Of a DNA stretch of 38,367 bases, positions 16,935 to 24,568 are shown in pieces. Source of the DNA: Nitrosopumilaceae archaeon (GTDB lineage: Archaea > Thermoproteota > Nitrososphaeria > Nitrososphaerales > Nitrosopumilaceae); contig JASHNR010000041.1 in assembly GCA_030041535.1 (NCBI GenBank), positions 1-38,367 on the forward strand. The letters run 5' to 3'. The position numbers and the translations under genes are program-made. The notes under the pieces were generated by a model, which was not told the DNA's origin, searched no databases, and saw only the letters and a list, made by a program, of their open reading frames with translations. Numbering within the stretch: the stretch's first letter is position 1; each line of letters opens with the position of its first letter.

Positions 16935-17933
16935 TTAATGGTGATTTTGGATTTCAGGTTTTTTATGATAGTTATATCCTGCACTTTGCCCTGCCGCTGT
17001 AATGTTTGTAGGTGAAGATGAGTATGTTGGAATGGGTGACGGTGTATTGTGTACAGTTGAGTTTGTATGGGAAGGTATACCTGCAGGCTTCTCAGTTAAT
17101 TGTGCTTTTTGATAAGCTTGAATTATCTTTATCAGATTTATTGCTTGGTCTACTTTACCCTCTGATACTAACTGCTTGAGTTCTGTGACCATATCTTTGG
17201 GATTGCTTTCTGTAGTAATGTTAAAATTGTTTGTAATATATGCAACACGAGACGAATTCAGAGGTATGAAGTTTTGTGTGGTATTAAGTTGACTAGTATT
17301 ATTGAGTTGCACAATTTGGTTTTCAGCAAAATTTTTCTCCCTTTCAGAAATTCTCTCTTGTGCAATATTAGTTAGAGAGTTATGTGTCTGAACAACAAAG
17401 TCGTTAGCATTTTGTAATTGTTTTGATGCATCACCCAAGTTTCCAGAATCAAGATCTTGGGTAGCGCTCTGAATCATTTCATCAAAGTTTGTAAAATTAA
17501 TATCTATATTATTTTCTGATGTGATTGACTTTAGAAGGCTTTCTATATTCTCTAGTCTAGATATCTCCCCTTTCAGTTGCATTATCTCCGTTTTTTGCTG
17601 ATCATTTGATGATGTTATATTAAGTGAGTTTATCTGATCATTTGTTTCCTGGAAGAATTTCATAGCAGCAAGAAAATGTTGTTTGGCTGAATTGGTATCA
17701 TTTTGATTTATTGCCTCTGCTAGCGCATCAGTTTCATTGGAACCTTGACTATAGAGCTGGTTAATCTCATCAGTCACATTACTAATTTGTGATATTGTTA
17801 TGCTGAGGTTATCTCTGGCTTGAGTAGCAATATTGAGCAAAGTATCTAACTGCGGATCAGCATAAGATTGGATTGGCATAACAAACATCATGCTTCCAAC
17901 CAGTATCAAAAGAAATGGCAATAGTGTTTTCAT
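16935..17933 (-). CDS. Secreted coiled-coil protein of unknown function
   Basis: A 332-residue product with a signal peptide (residues 1-25, M-K-T-L-L-P-F-L-L-I ... S-Y-A-D) and long amphipathic helices (about 30-210) rich in Gln, Asn and Leu, with many N-x-S/T sequons, then a low-complexity Ser/Thr/Pro stretch (about 285-315) and a His-rich end (N-Y-H-K-K-P-E-I-Q-N-H-H). The helix spacing and D-P-Q-L-D-T-L start fit an extracellular filament- or surface-associated protein. The start overlaps the stop of the preceding gene by 4 nt (ATGA), so it is the third gene of the 19445-16935 operon and probably works with, or is sensed by, the membrane protein encoded before it (inference). Confidence 0.7.
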   Translation of the reverse strand: MKTLLPFLLILVGSMMFVMPIQSYADPQLDTLLNIATQARDNLSITISQISNVTDEINQLYSQGSNETDALAEAINQNDTNSAKQHFLAAMKFFQETNDQINSLNITSSNDQQKTEIMQLKGEISRLENIESLLKSITSENNIDINFTNFDEMIQSATQDLDSGNLGDASKQLQNANDFVVQTHNSLTNIAQERISEREKNFAENQIVQLNNTSQLNTTQNFIPLNSSRVAYITNNFNITTESNPKDMVTELKQLVSEGKVDQAINLIKIIQAYQKAQLTEKPAGIPSHTNSTVHNTPSPIPTYSSSPTNITAAGQSAGYNYHKKPEIQNHH

Positions 17934-19153
17934 TCTTGACCCTCCTCAACTTTTCGCAGTTTTATGAGATTCTGCTGGTCTACTTTTTCTATTTCAACAA
18001 TTCCTTCTCGTTCTAATCGTTTTACTGCTCGCCATGTTGTAGTACGCGGTAGAAGGAATTTTTTGCGGAGTTCACTTTCAAAAACTCTTCCGCCCTTTTC
18101 AGAGATAAACACTACAATGTCTTTGTCTTCCTGACGTAGTTTTGGTTTGAGTCTAAATATTGTTTCTTTATCGGGAGGGATATAGTTGCTCTGTGGAATT
18201 TGAGGTACAGGTATTTCCTTTGTTATTCTAGATCTTTTCAATATAATAAACATGGCAATTACTGCTGCTATAGCACCACCTACAGCTAAAATTGAAATAA
18301 TATCATTATTGTTTCCAGTTGAGATTGGACCAGTATTGTTGTTTCCAGTTTGTTTTATAGAAAGAGTTGCTTGTTGTTCCTGAATAGCTAAATTCTTGGC
18401 ATCATCAGCGAATGCTTCTGCATCAGAATATCTTCCTTCATTAAAAGCTGTATTTGCTTCAGCAAGTTTTTCAGAAGCAAGGGGAGTGCTTATGCCTTCA
18501 GAATTTACTGTACTTATGAAATCTTGAGCATGCTGAATTGCCAAAGTTGCTGTCTGGCTTGTGCCTAATACGCCAAATATGTAACTAATATCTACAGAAC
18601 CGCTTGGAAATGAAATGAGTGATTGACCATTCACGACCTGCAAGTCTGATGGAGTCGTGCTCATGCCTACAATTACAGTATTTACAGGTAAGAGTATAGA
18701 ATAACCAACAGGAGAATTTACATGAAATGTCCAGGTCTTTCCATTCTTAGATACAAGATCGGGAGTATCATAGTCAACTTTGATTGCAGATGCTCCAAGA
18801 GTTTCTACATCTACATTATTTGTGTTCATTTTACTTGAAAGTAATGTCCCATTTTGATCTTGTACAACAAAGTTATCGGTGGTGTTGCCATACAAACCAA
18901 GTATGAAATCAGGGGATTGCGGGTCAACATCAGTTTGATAAAAAATGTGTGTAGTGCCATCAGTGTAAATAGTAAATTCAAGCACCTTGGATGAACCTAG
19001 TGCATACTGAATACAGGAAGAAAAAGCAAGCAAAAGAAGGCAGACAGCAATTAGCGGGGCCCTTACCATCGTTGTCAGGATATAGACGATCCTTACAAAA
19101 AGCATTGCTTCCGCTTGCATTTCTGTTGCGATCACCAAAGTTTTCTGGTACAT
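17930..19153 (-). CDS. Membrane-anchored winged-helix regulator with extracellular sensor domain
   Basis: Layout in order: a hydrophobic signal/anchor (about residues 29-52), an extracellular beta-rich domain (about 55-215), a short helical pair (E-G-R-Y-S-D-A-E-A-F-A-D-D-A), a transmembrane segment (I-I-S-I-L-A-V-G-G-A-I-A-A-V-I-A-M-F, about 285-305), and a cytoplasmic winged helix (about 340-400; D-K-D-I-V-V-F-I-S-E-K-G-G-R ... F-L-L-P-R-T-T-T-W-R-A-V-K-R-L-E-R-E-G-I-V). This is a one-component transmembrane regulator of the type found across archaea, able to bind DNA at the membrane. The frame opens at 19153; ATG at 19069 (M-V-R-A-P-L-I-A-V) gives a neater signal and may be the real start. 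Target genes unknown, possibly its own operon. Confidence 0.75.
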   Translation of the reverse strand: MYQKTLVIATEMQAEAMLFVRIVYILTTMVRAPLIAVCLLLLAFSSCIQYALGSSKVLEFTIYTDGTTHIFYQTDVDPQSPDFILGLYGNTTDNFVVQDQNGTLLSSKMNTNNVDVETLGASAIKVDYDTPDLVSKNGKTWTFHVNSPVGYSILLPVNTVIVGMSTTPSDLQVVNGQSLISFPSGSVDISYIFGVLGTSQTATLAIQHAQDFISTVNSEGISTPLASEKLAEANTAFNEGRYSDAEAFADDAKNLAIQEQQATLSIKQTGNNNTGPISTGNNNDIISILAVGGAIAAVIAMFIILKRSRITKEIPVPQIPQSNYIPPDKETIFRLKPKLRQEDKDIVVFISEKGGRVFESELRKKFLLPRTTTWRAVKRLEREGIVEIEKVDQQNLIKLRKVEEGQE

Positions 19154-19157
19154 TCTA

Positions 19158-19445
19158 CTAGTACCTTAGGTTAAGTCCCTGAGCTACACCTTGGAATCTC
19201 TGGAATTCCTGAAAGAATTTGATGCCTTTCTCTGTAATCCTAAATAGTCGATTCCTGCCAGATTTTATTGATTCTACCAAGCCTGCATCTATTAGCTTCT
19301 GGCACTTCTCCAATACTGCGTAGTGAGAGAGATTTGCTCTTCTGGAAATAGCAGAGACTATTACTCCTTGTATTCCACCATCCATGGTTACACCTAAGAT
19401 ATCAGCAATGATACCCATTTCGGACCTGTATTGTTGTTTTGACAT
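19158..19445 (-). CDS. Winged-helix DNA-binding protein (archaeal PadR/MarR-like)
   Basis: A 95-residue protein made almost wholly of one winged helix: helices I-I-A-D-I-L-G-V, then A-I-S-R-R-A-N-L-S-H-Y-A-V-L-E-K-C-Q-K-L-I as recognition region, G-L-V-E-S-I-K-S-G-R-N-R-L-F-R-I-T-E-K-G as the wing, and a C-terminal dimer helix. A longer frame starts at 19484, but ATG 19445 (M-S-K-Q-Q-Y-R-S) lies about 24 nt from a minus-strand TATA-like GATAAAAC and matches the usual N-terminus of these small thaumarchaeal regulators. It is the first gene of a three-gene operon, 4 nt before the membrane regulator, so the operon codes for two wHTH proteins in a row. Confidence 0.8.
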   Translation of the reverse strand: MSKQQYRSEMGIIADILGVTMDGGIQGVIVSAISRRANLSHYAVLEKCQKLIDAGLVESIKSGRNRLFRITEKGIKFFQEFQRFQGVAQGLNLRY

Positions 19446-19653
19446 GTACATCTTATAGTTGGGATGTTTTATCAGGGACAGCATGAAACATCAAGTGGAA
19501 CAATAGCGGAATAGCTGTTTCATACTCTGAAATGGCCTAAAATTAGGCATTTACGAAAGGGAGGAGAGTATCATTAACAGTACATTTTAGCAATTTTTTG
19601 AACAGATTTTATATTGTACTATTGTAGGTTTGATAACAAAAGGAGGTGCAACA

Positions 19654-19980
19654 GTGAGCTTTAACGACTCTGGTTTTGGCGAGAGCCCAAGACAAGGATA
19701 TAGTGGAAATAGAGGATACGGCAGAGGTCGAAGATTTGGAGGCGGTGGGCGACATTTTGATGATAGACCTAAGCCAGTAGAAAGTGGCAAAGAATATGAT
19801 ATATCCATAACAGAAATTAGTAGAAAAGGAGACGGTATTGCAAGAGTAGAAGGTTTTGTCATATTCGTCAAAGGCGGGCAAGTAGGCCAGAACGCGAAAA
19901 TAAAGATTACGCAGGTAGGCGAACGCTTTGCTACTGCTGATTTAGTAGAAGAAGGAACCCCACAGTCAGAAACAGAATAA
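19654..19980 (+). CDS. TRAM-domain RNA-binding protein with Gly/Arg-rich N-terminus
   Basis: A 108-residue protein. Residues 1-45 are rich in Gly, Arg and aromatic residues (G-Y-S-G-N-R-G-Y-G-R-G-R-R-F-G-G-G), like RGG RNA-binding tails; residues 48-100 are a TRAM domain (Y-D-I-S-I-T-E-I-S-R-K-G-D-G-I-A-R ... F-V-K-G-G-Q-V-G). Small TRAM proteins act as RNA chaperones in archaea and have been proposed to fill the role of cold-shock proteins. The frame can be read from TTG 19630, but GTG 19654 is preceded at the right distance by the strongest Shine-Dalgarno in the window, GGAGGTG at 19642-19648. A TATA-like TTTTATATT lies at about 19606-19614, giving a short leader of about 20 nt. Confidence 0.85.
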   Translation: MSFNDSGFGESPRQGYSGNRGYGRGRRFGGGGRHFDDRPKPVESGKEYDISITEISRKGDGIARVEGFVIFVKGGQVGQNAKIKITQVGERFATADLVEEGTPQSETE

Positions 19981-20011
19981 AACTGGTTGTCTAGACGGCG
20001 TTTCTAATTTC

Positions 20012-20395
20012 TTACAAATTACTAGTTTTCTTTTTTATATTATCTATAATTTCCAATTTTCTTGTGATATCCATGTTTGGTTCCATGGTAACATAGACTG
20101 TTCTGTGTTTTGGATAGACAACTATCTGCGTAACCTTCTGGCGTTCTATATGTACATAGTTGACAGAACCTAAACTCCTGTCAAATTGCTTTCGGATCTT
20201 TCTTCTTATGGCTACCTGTTTACAAAAATGTTCTTCCTCTTTTTGTGACTTGAGAGATGTTTTACCTTCTTTCATTATGGCTTCTGATATGTTCCCTTTA
20301 AGATCTATAATTGCAGCAAACCGCATCATTGGATCTAGCTCTAAGATATCCTCTACTATAGGAAGTAGGTTTATCTTGTGATTATTCTTTTTCAA
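20012..20395 (-). CDS. DUF6659-type (Roadblock-like) thaumarchaeal protein
   Basis: A 127-residue protein with D-P-M-M-R-F-A-A-I-I-D-L-K-G-N-I near residues 21-36, the phrase that marks a family of small thaumarchaeal proteins (DUF6659) that look like a Roadblock/profilin fold. Strands V-N-Y-V-H-I-E-R and T-V-Y-V-T-M-E-P follow. Their role is unknown; many copies occur per genome. The start is TTG at 20395 with a minus-strand TATA-like ATATATTTAG about 30 nt away. Confidence 0.65.
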   Translation of the reverse strand: MKKNNHKINLLPIVEDILELDPMMRFAAIIDLKGNISEAIMKEGKTSLKSQKEEEHFCKQVAIRRKIRKQFDRSLGSVNYVHIERQKVTQIVVYPKHRTVYVTMEPNMDITRKLEIIDNIKKKTSNL

Positions 20396-20562
20396 TTAAC
20401 GAAGAGCAAAAGAACTTGATTCTAAATATATCTTGGTTTAAACTGATCTGATCGCTAAATCATGCCTAAAAGAGGGTCTTTCTCCACTTTAGTAAATAAT
20501 CTGAGCAATTCTGTAATCTATTAACTTTTTATATATTACACATTACAGTAGTTATAAGCAAT

Positions 20563-21153
20563 ATGTTTGAAAAGTTTCGAAAGAAAAAGGATGAACTTGA
20601 ACCAGATTCCACTAAAAAGGAAGAAGAAGGTGTCATAGCTGAAATCACGCAACATAAACCCCAAGAAATAGAACCAGAGAAAACCCCTAATGTTGTTGAA
20701 CAACCTAATCCTAAGCCTTCTGAACAGGTAAAAATACCGGAACCTGTGCAACAAAGAACAGTGAACACTTCTGGAGAAGATATAGGAATTGGAGCCCTCA
20801 TGGATAAGCGAAATAAGCTTGAGGAGACGATCGATTATGTGGGTCTAATGATCAAGAATTTGAAAGATAAGAGGACAAATTTAGAGAAGAGCATAGAAGA
20901 CGAATCTGTAGATATTAAAAATCTCAAGGAGAAATTGGTTAAAGTAGGTCAGTATATAGAAGAAGAAAAACAGGGAATAAAGACCCTGCAACAGAAGAGA
21001 AGCAATGTTGAAAGAGAGGCAGACGATGTTGCTGTAATTATCAACAATCTGCGCGAAAAATTATTGAGTATAGATAGAGTAGTAAACGAAGAGGGCAGCA
21101 AGATAGAGAAATTTAAAGATGCTCGACCTAAGTCAGAATCTTCCTTCAGCTAG
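20563..21153 (+). CDS. Coiled-coil protein of unknown function
   Basis: A 196-residue soluble protein. Residues 1-75 are charged and Pro/Glu-rich, probably disordered; residues 80-185 form long heptad-like helices with internal repeats (N-L-K-D-K-R-T-N-L-E-K-S, L-Q-Q-K-R-S-N-V-E-R-E, N-N-L-R-E-K-L-L-S-I-D). ATG 20563 follows a TATA-like TTTTTATATATT (20525-20536) by about 30 nt. Its TAG stop forms a CTAG palindrome with the stop of the opposite gene. Prefoldin- or CdvA-like scaffolding roles are possible but not supported by a specific motif. Confidence 0.65.
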   Translation: MFEKFRKKKDELEPDSTKKEEEGVIAEITQHKPQEIEPEKTPNVVEQPNPKPSEQVKIPEPVQQRTVNTSGEDIGIGALMDKRNKLEETIDYVGLMIKNLKDKRTNLEKSIEDESVDIKNLKEKLVKVGQYIEEEKQGIKTLQQKRSNVEREADDVAVIINNLREKLLSIDRVVNEEGSKIEKFKDARPKSESSFS

Positions 21154-21512
21154 AAGGTAAAACCTTCTTTCAGCATACTATTCAGATTTTCCTTTATTTC
21201 TTCTTCGGATGATAATGAGTTAAGGTCTCTGATTAATACCTCTGTTGCAAGACATTGATTCTTTGAGAACTGATAATAGCAGTCTAGTTTTTCCTGATAG
21301 GTTTTTGCATTGTAATAGATAGTCCAAAAATTTTCTGTAGAATGTTGTACATAAAGTAAAAACTTTCGAATGGCTATCTCAATTTTATGAGATGGATTGT
21401 CTTTCATTAGTCCAATTAAAATCTGCTCTAGTTTACTGTCCAGATTAGATTCGTAAATGAGTTGGTAAATATCCCCGTCTTTTGTCACAATCGCTTTACG
21501 TGACTGCATCAT
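21150..21512 (-). CDS. Hypothetical helical protein
   Basis: A 120-residue, mostly helical protein with no motif I recognise. Features are a tyrosine-rich central helix (N-F-W-T-I-Y-Y-N-A-K-T-Y-Q-E-K-L-D-C-Y-Y) and an acidic C-terminal helix. It shares 4 nt with the convergent coiled-coil gene (CTAG, each strand's stop). Nothing is known of its role. Confidence 0.55.
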   Translation of the reverse strand: MMQSRKAIVTKDGDIYQLIYESNLDSKLEQILIGLMKDNPSHKIEIAIRKFLLYVQHSTENFWTIYYNAKTYQEKLDCYYQFSKNQCLATEVLIRDLNSLSSEEEIKENLNSMLKEGFTF

Positions 21513-21639
21513 AAAAGCTTTCGTTGATAATTTTCAAAAAATTCATCATTTGTATGTAACAATTTGAGTTATCTTAAAAAAATTAAGATTTCAACTATGA
21601 AATTATTCACAATACTTAAATAATTTGGGTGCGTATTAA

Positions 21640-21838
21640 TTATCCCTGCCAAAGGAAATCCTCCCAAGACAGGCATCATGCAGCAGACATGTGATACGGC
21701 TAGGAATCAACCCCTCCGTAAAAGTACCAAAAGGAGAAATCCCAAGGAAGTGACGACAATGGTCGCCATATCTTTGAATGCTGTGCATTCTCACATGACG
21801 TGTGAATCGCACACGTCTGCATGATAGAATTTTTTCCA
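21640..21838 (+). ncRNA. GC-richer, strongly foldable element; ncRNA or small protein gene
   Basis: In an AT-rich gap, about 195 nt stand out as much GC-richer. A TATA-like CTTAAATAA (21615-21622) lies 20-25 nt before the first base and a T-run (TTTTTT, about 21831-21836) ends it, which is the outline of a transcript. Folds by eye: an end-closing ATCATGCAG (21674-21682) with CTGCATGAT near 21817-21825, a GACGTGTG-AATCG-CACACGTC hairpin (about 21797-21817), GAATGC-TGT-GCATTC (about 21775-21789) and CTCC...GGAG. Two similar segments near 21650 and 21730 (CAAAGGAAATCC and CAAAAGGAGAAATCCC) look like an internal repeat. It matches no RNA I know; RNase P and SRP RNA marks are absent. A 48-codon frame inside it is listed separately as an alternative. 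Confidence 0.4.
21678..21824 (+). CDS. Possible small basic protein (alternative reading of the 21640 element)
   Basis: From ATG 21678 a 48-residue frame runs to TGA 21822-21824. It is basic and protein-like in the middle (R-N-Q-P-L-R-K-S-T-K-R-R-N-P-K-E-V) with two cysteines and several histidines (C ... H-S-H-M-T-C-E-S-H). The frame stays open upstream to about 21639 and would read P-A-K-G-N-P-P-K-T-G-I-M, but the only codon at the expected leaderless start (21639-21644) would be ATT or ATC. GC at third codon positions is near one half, higher than in neighbouring genes, which argues against a normal gene. Weakly supported. Confidence 0.25.
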   Translation: MQQTCDTARNQPLRKSTKRRNPKEVTTMVAISLNAVHSHMTCESHTSA

Positions 21839-21840
21839 AC

Positions 21841-22163
21841 TACAAACTGAACTACAATTTTTTATAATGATCAGAAGTTTGTAGTGGTAAATGTTATCAA
21901 TTATTTTATCATCTCCCAGTTACTAGATCTTCTATTTTTAGCATCAAGTTCAACCATCTTTTTCAAAAGTATACTACAAGATCTTGAAGGAAAATATCTA
22001 AAGTTAACAGTGTTGTGATTGGAATGATGTTTTTGTAGGTTCGCCTGTAACTGGCAAACTCACAAAGTTATTTGGTTATACGATACTCGTCTTCTGCAAT
22101 ATTGATTGTATCTCTAGTTCTGTTCAAGGTATATTTCCACAACAGACTATCTCACAAGACTGC
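21841..22163. other. AT-rich gap with no recognised feature
   Basis: No open frame with a start, no tRNA and no strong hairpin was found. A short stretch around 22020-22070 contains an ATGATG followed by CTGG, which superficially recalls C and D boxes but lacks a proper D box. Confidence 0.4.
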
Positions 22164-22799
22164 CTAGACAAAGCTGGAAGATGATTGACTGCCGGCAGGT
22201 GTTGAAGGCAACTTGTCATTGACAGCTGCCTCTGCAACTGCTGCGGCCTCTTGAATAATCTTCTCTGATTCCTCATCTGAAACTCCGGAATCGATTCCAA
22301 ATTCTCCGCCATGGAATGTATCCGTCATTAATCCTCCTAGCATATCAGTCATTCCTGATAGCTCACGATCTGCCTCTGGCATGAACTGTACCATAGATGA
22401 TCTTAGGCTCTTCATCAAGCCGATTGTTGGCATGATTGTAGTGACCATATCGCCTAGATCGTGGAAGGTACCTAGTCTAAGCTCGATTTGCTCAAGTGCA
22501 ATCCTGGCATTTCCTAGGAGCTTGGTAACTTTCCTGACCTCAGCTAATTCTTTTGATAAAACTCTACTAGCAGTGGTATCGTGTTGTTGAGTAGCAATTA
22601 CAATTCTTTTGAATAATTTTTCATCTCTTTGTTTTAATTTTGTAAGCATTCCGTCAAGTTTTCCAGTTTGGGCCTCAAGTCTTTTTACTGCCTGTTCCAT
22701 TCTTGGCTTCAGAGGACCTTTTGGTCTTATTGTATCATTAATTCTTTCATTAATACTAGGTGTTTGTGGCCTTTGCCAATTCTTATCAAACGTTGTCAT
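22164..22799 (-). CDS. cdvB: CdvB-family ESCRT-III (Snf7-like) cell-division protein
   Basis: A 211-residue ESCRT-III-like protein. The basic N-terminal helix region (K-P-R-M-E-Q-A-V-K-R-L-E-A-Q-T-G-K-L-D-G-M-L-T-K-L-K-Q-R-D-E-K-L-F-K-R-I) and the long second helix (E-L-A-E-V-R-K-V-T-K-L-L-G-N-A-R-I-A-L-E-Q-I-E-L-R-L) form the Snf7 hairpin, followed by the acidic regulatory end (V-S-D-E-E-S-E-K-I-I). CdvB proteins polymerise at mid-cell for division in thaumarchaea. Thaumarchaea carry several paralogues; this one lacks an obvious C-terminal winged helix, so it may be a CdvB1/B2-like copy rather than the main CdvB. cdvA and cdvC are not adjacent. Confidence 0.85.
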   Translation of the reverse strand: MTTFDKNWQRPQTPSINERINDTIRPKGPLKPRMEQAVKRLEAQTGKLDGMLTKLKQRDEKLFKRIVIATQQHDTTASRVLSKELAEVRKVTKLLGNARIALEQIELRLGTFHDLGDMVTTIMPTIGLMKSLRSSMVQFMPEADRELSGMTDMLGGLMTDTFHGGEFGIDSGVSDEESEKIIQEAAAVAEAAVNDKLPSTPAGSQSSSSFV

Positions 22800-22970
22800 G
22801 GATACGACTGATAAAATCTGTTATTAATTTCAGGTGTAAAATGTGGTTCACAGTATGCTAAATTTAGCTAACAAAACTTTGTATAAACATAGACAATGCT
22901 TGGTTTTCAATATAATTAAAAAATCAAAATTTTTGGATAACCTATATTGGACATATCCTACGTTTTAACC

Positions 22971-23073
22971 CCACTGCAGGGACCTATCGCATTACTTGAA
23001 TCGCAATACTTCTCTGCGGGTGGATCTTCTGTATGTGAATCGCGAGCGCGTTGCTTGATGGCTGTGATTCACA
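22971..23073 (+). ncRNA. Structured element upstream of TFB: candidate RNA or leader
   Basis: CCACTGCAG (22971-22979) pairs with CTGCGGGTGG (23014-23023) with one bulged base, and TGTGAATC (23034-23041) pairs exactly with GATTCACA (23066-23073); an alternative small hairpin GCTGTG-ATT-CACAGC (23061-23075) competes with the latter, so two exclusive folds exist. A TATA-like CCTATATTGG (about 22941-22950) lies 25-30 nt before the first stem. It may be an independent small RNA or the start of a long TFB leader. Pairing is visible; function is inference. Confidence 0.35.
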
Positions 23074-23102
23074 GCAAAGTGGACATTTTTCCATTTTATT
23101 TA

Positions 23103-23487
23103 TTGCCTGTGATCCAAAACTAACGTATTTAAGGTTTTGGTTGAATCACTCTGGCAACAAGAAAATTATCAAATTTTTGAAAATTTTTTCTGTCTCAAAA
23201 AAAGATGGGATGAAAACATTTTTTGAAAAAATAAAGCAGTCAAAAAAATGTTTTTCAAAAATAAAAAATTATTTTCAAAATATCAAGTTACAAAAAAATT
23301 GATAATGATGATCCGGATTAGATTCTCGCTTTATGATATTGGGGCATTGTGATTCAAGTTTTTACAATTAATTCAATATTATAATATATAATATATAATT
23401 TTATTAGAAAATTCTTCTAATTTTACCAATTTCACTTATAGTTAAACCTTTTTATTTATGTTAACCGAAATTCTTATAAGATATCAT
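23103..23487 (+). other. A/T-rich gap before TFB
   Basis: Very AT-rich sequence with A-runs (23195-23300) and a small tandem TA-rich tract. A frame of 83 codons starting at TTG 23051 crosses it but is lysine-rich, low complexity and overlaps the stems above, so I do not call it. The TFB TATA box CTTTTTATTTAT lies at 23446-23457. Confidence 0.45.
23377..23402. repeat. Short AT tandem tract (ATAATAT-type units)
   Basis: About three imperfect copies of an ATAATAT unit in a row, ending in AATTTTA. It lies 45-70 nt upstream of the TFB TATA box. It could be a melting or binding region, or just low complexity. Confidence 0.4.
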
Positions 23488-24402
23488 ATGACTCGCGAAT
23501 CTTTCGGTTCTGGTGGACGTTGCCCTCGTTGTGGAAAAGGTCCAATGGTTACAGACAGCACTACAGGTGAAATGTTTTGTGGTGGCTGTGGATTTGTTAT
23601 GACAGAACGTGTTGAGGAATCTGGCCCAGAATGGAGATCGTTTTCCAAAGAAGAGCATGAGGATCGAAGTAGAACAGGAACCCCAACATCGCTTGCAATG
23701 CATGACATGGGGCTAGCAACAATAATTGGTCCTGCCGATAAAGATGCATCAGGAAAACCGCTTTCTGCATCAATGAAAAGTACCATTGAACGACTTAGAA
23801 CTTGGGACAGTCGAAGTCAAGTTCATGAACCAGTAGATAGAAACTTTAGACAAGCTTTCAGTGAACTCGACAGACTAAAAGACAAACTTGCATTATCAGA
23901 TGCAGTAATAGAAAAGACCGCATACATCTACCGAAAGGCACTTGATAAAGGCCTTGTCAGAGGAAGATCAATTCCTGGACTTGTAGCTGCTGCACTTTAT
24001 GCAGCATGTAGAGATACTGAGACGCCAAGAACTTTAACTGACGTTGCAAGTGGAATCAACATTAAAAGAAAGGATGTTGCACGATGCTACAGACTTTTGC
24101 TCAGAGAGCTGGATCTCAAGATGCCGGTGGTTGATCCAATAAAATGTGTAGCAAGAATTGCAAGTAAAGCTGGATTAAGTGAAAAGACAAAAAGAAAGGC
24201 CCTGCAAATTCTAAAAGATGCGGCAGAGATTGAAATTTCTGCTGGTAAAGATCCAATGGGACTTGCGGCTGCAGCACTGTATCTCTCTTGTGTAATGAAT
24301 GGAGAAAATAAAACGCAAAAAGACGTGGCACAAGCTGCTGGAGTAACCGAAGTAACAATCCGAAATAGATACAAGGGATTAAAGGAATCCCTAAAACTCT
24401 AA
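23488..24402 (+). CDS. tfb: Transcription initiation factor TFB
   Basis: A 304-residue archaeal TFIIB. The N-terminal zinc ribbon uses Cys12, Cys15, Cys31 and Cys34 (C-P-R-C and C-G-G-C-G-F-V), followed by the B-reader (E-W-R-S-F) and linker (G-T-P-T-S-L-A-M-H-D-M-G-L-A-T-I-I), then two cyclin repeats (about 110-200 and 205-300), with the helix-turn-helix E-V-T-I-R-N-R-Y at the end. A frame opens earlier at ATG 23458, but that ATG lies in the TATA box; the box centre near 23452 puts the transcript start about 10 nt before ATG 23488, which begins with the M-T-R-E-S-F usual for this family. Thaumarchaea encode several TFBs, so this may be one of a set. Confidence 0.95.
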   Translation: MTRESFGSGGRCPRCGKGPMVTDSTTGEMFCGGCGFVMTERVEESGPEWRSFSKEEHEDRSRTGTPTSLAMHDMGLATIIGPADKDASGKPLSASMKSTIERLRTWDSRSQVHEPVDRNFRQAFSELDRLKDKLALSDAVIEKTAYIYRKALDKGLVRGRSIPGLVAAALYAACRDTETPRTLTDVASGINIKRKDVARCYRLLLRELDLKMPVVDPIKCVARIASKAGLSEKTKRKALQILKDAAEIEISAGKDPMGLAAAALYLSCVMNGENKTQKDVAQAAGVTEVTIRNRYKGLKESLKL

Positions 24403-24568
24403 ATTTTTCAAAATTAATTCTAGTTTCTTGATTACAACTTGGTTGATCTTGAAAAATAATCTCATGATAATTAGTTGCGCCATCAATACAATTGAAAATT
24501 TATCGAGAAAGCAAACACCAAATCATCTAAGAATCTTAACGTTTATCGTAAAATTATTGTAAAACAAT

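Noticed and set aside
21640-21838. RNase P RNA or SRP RNA at the GC-rich element
   Set aside because: GGAAATCCTCCC recalls the RNase P CR-I region, but the matching 3' region is missing and the length is too short; SRP helix 8 signatures are absent.
21636-21839. A 67-codon minus-strand frame over the GC-rich element
   Set aside because: The promoter-like box and the T-run both point to the plus strand; the minus translation has no recognisable pattern.
22020-22070. Box C/D RNA in the gap before cdvB
   Set aside because: ATGATGT resembles a C box but no proper D box or closing stem is present.
23051-23302. An 83-codon frame in the gap before TFB
   Set aside because: TTG start without promoter or ribosome site, lysine/phenylalanine-rich low-complexity translation caused by A and T runs, and overlap with the stem pairing at 23034-23073.
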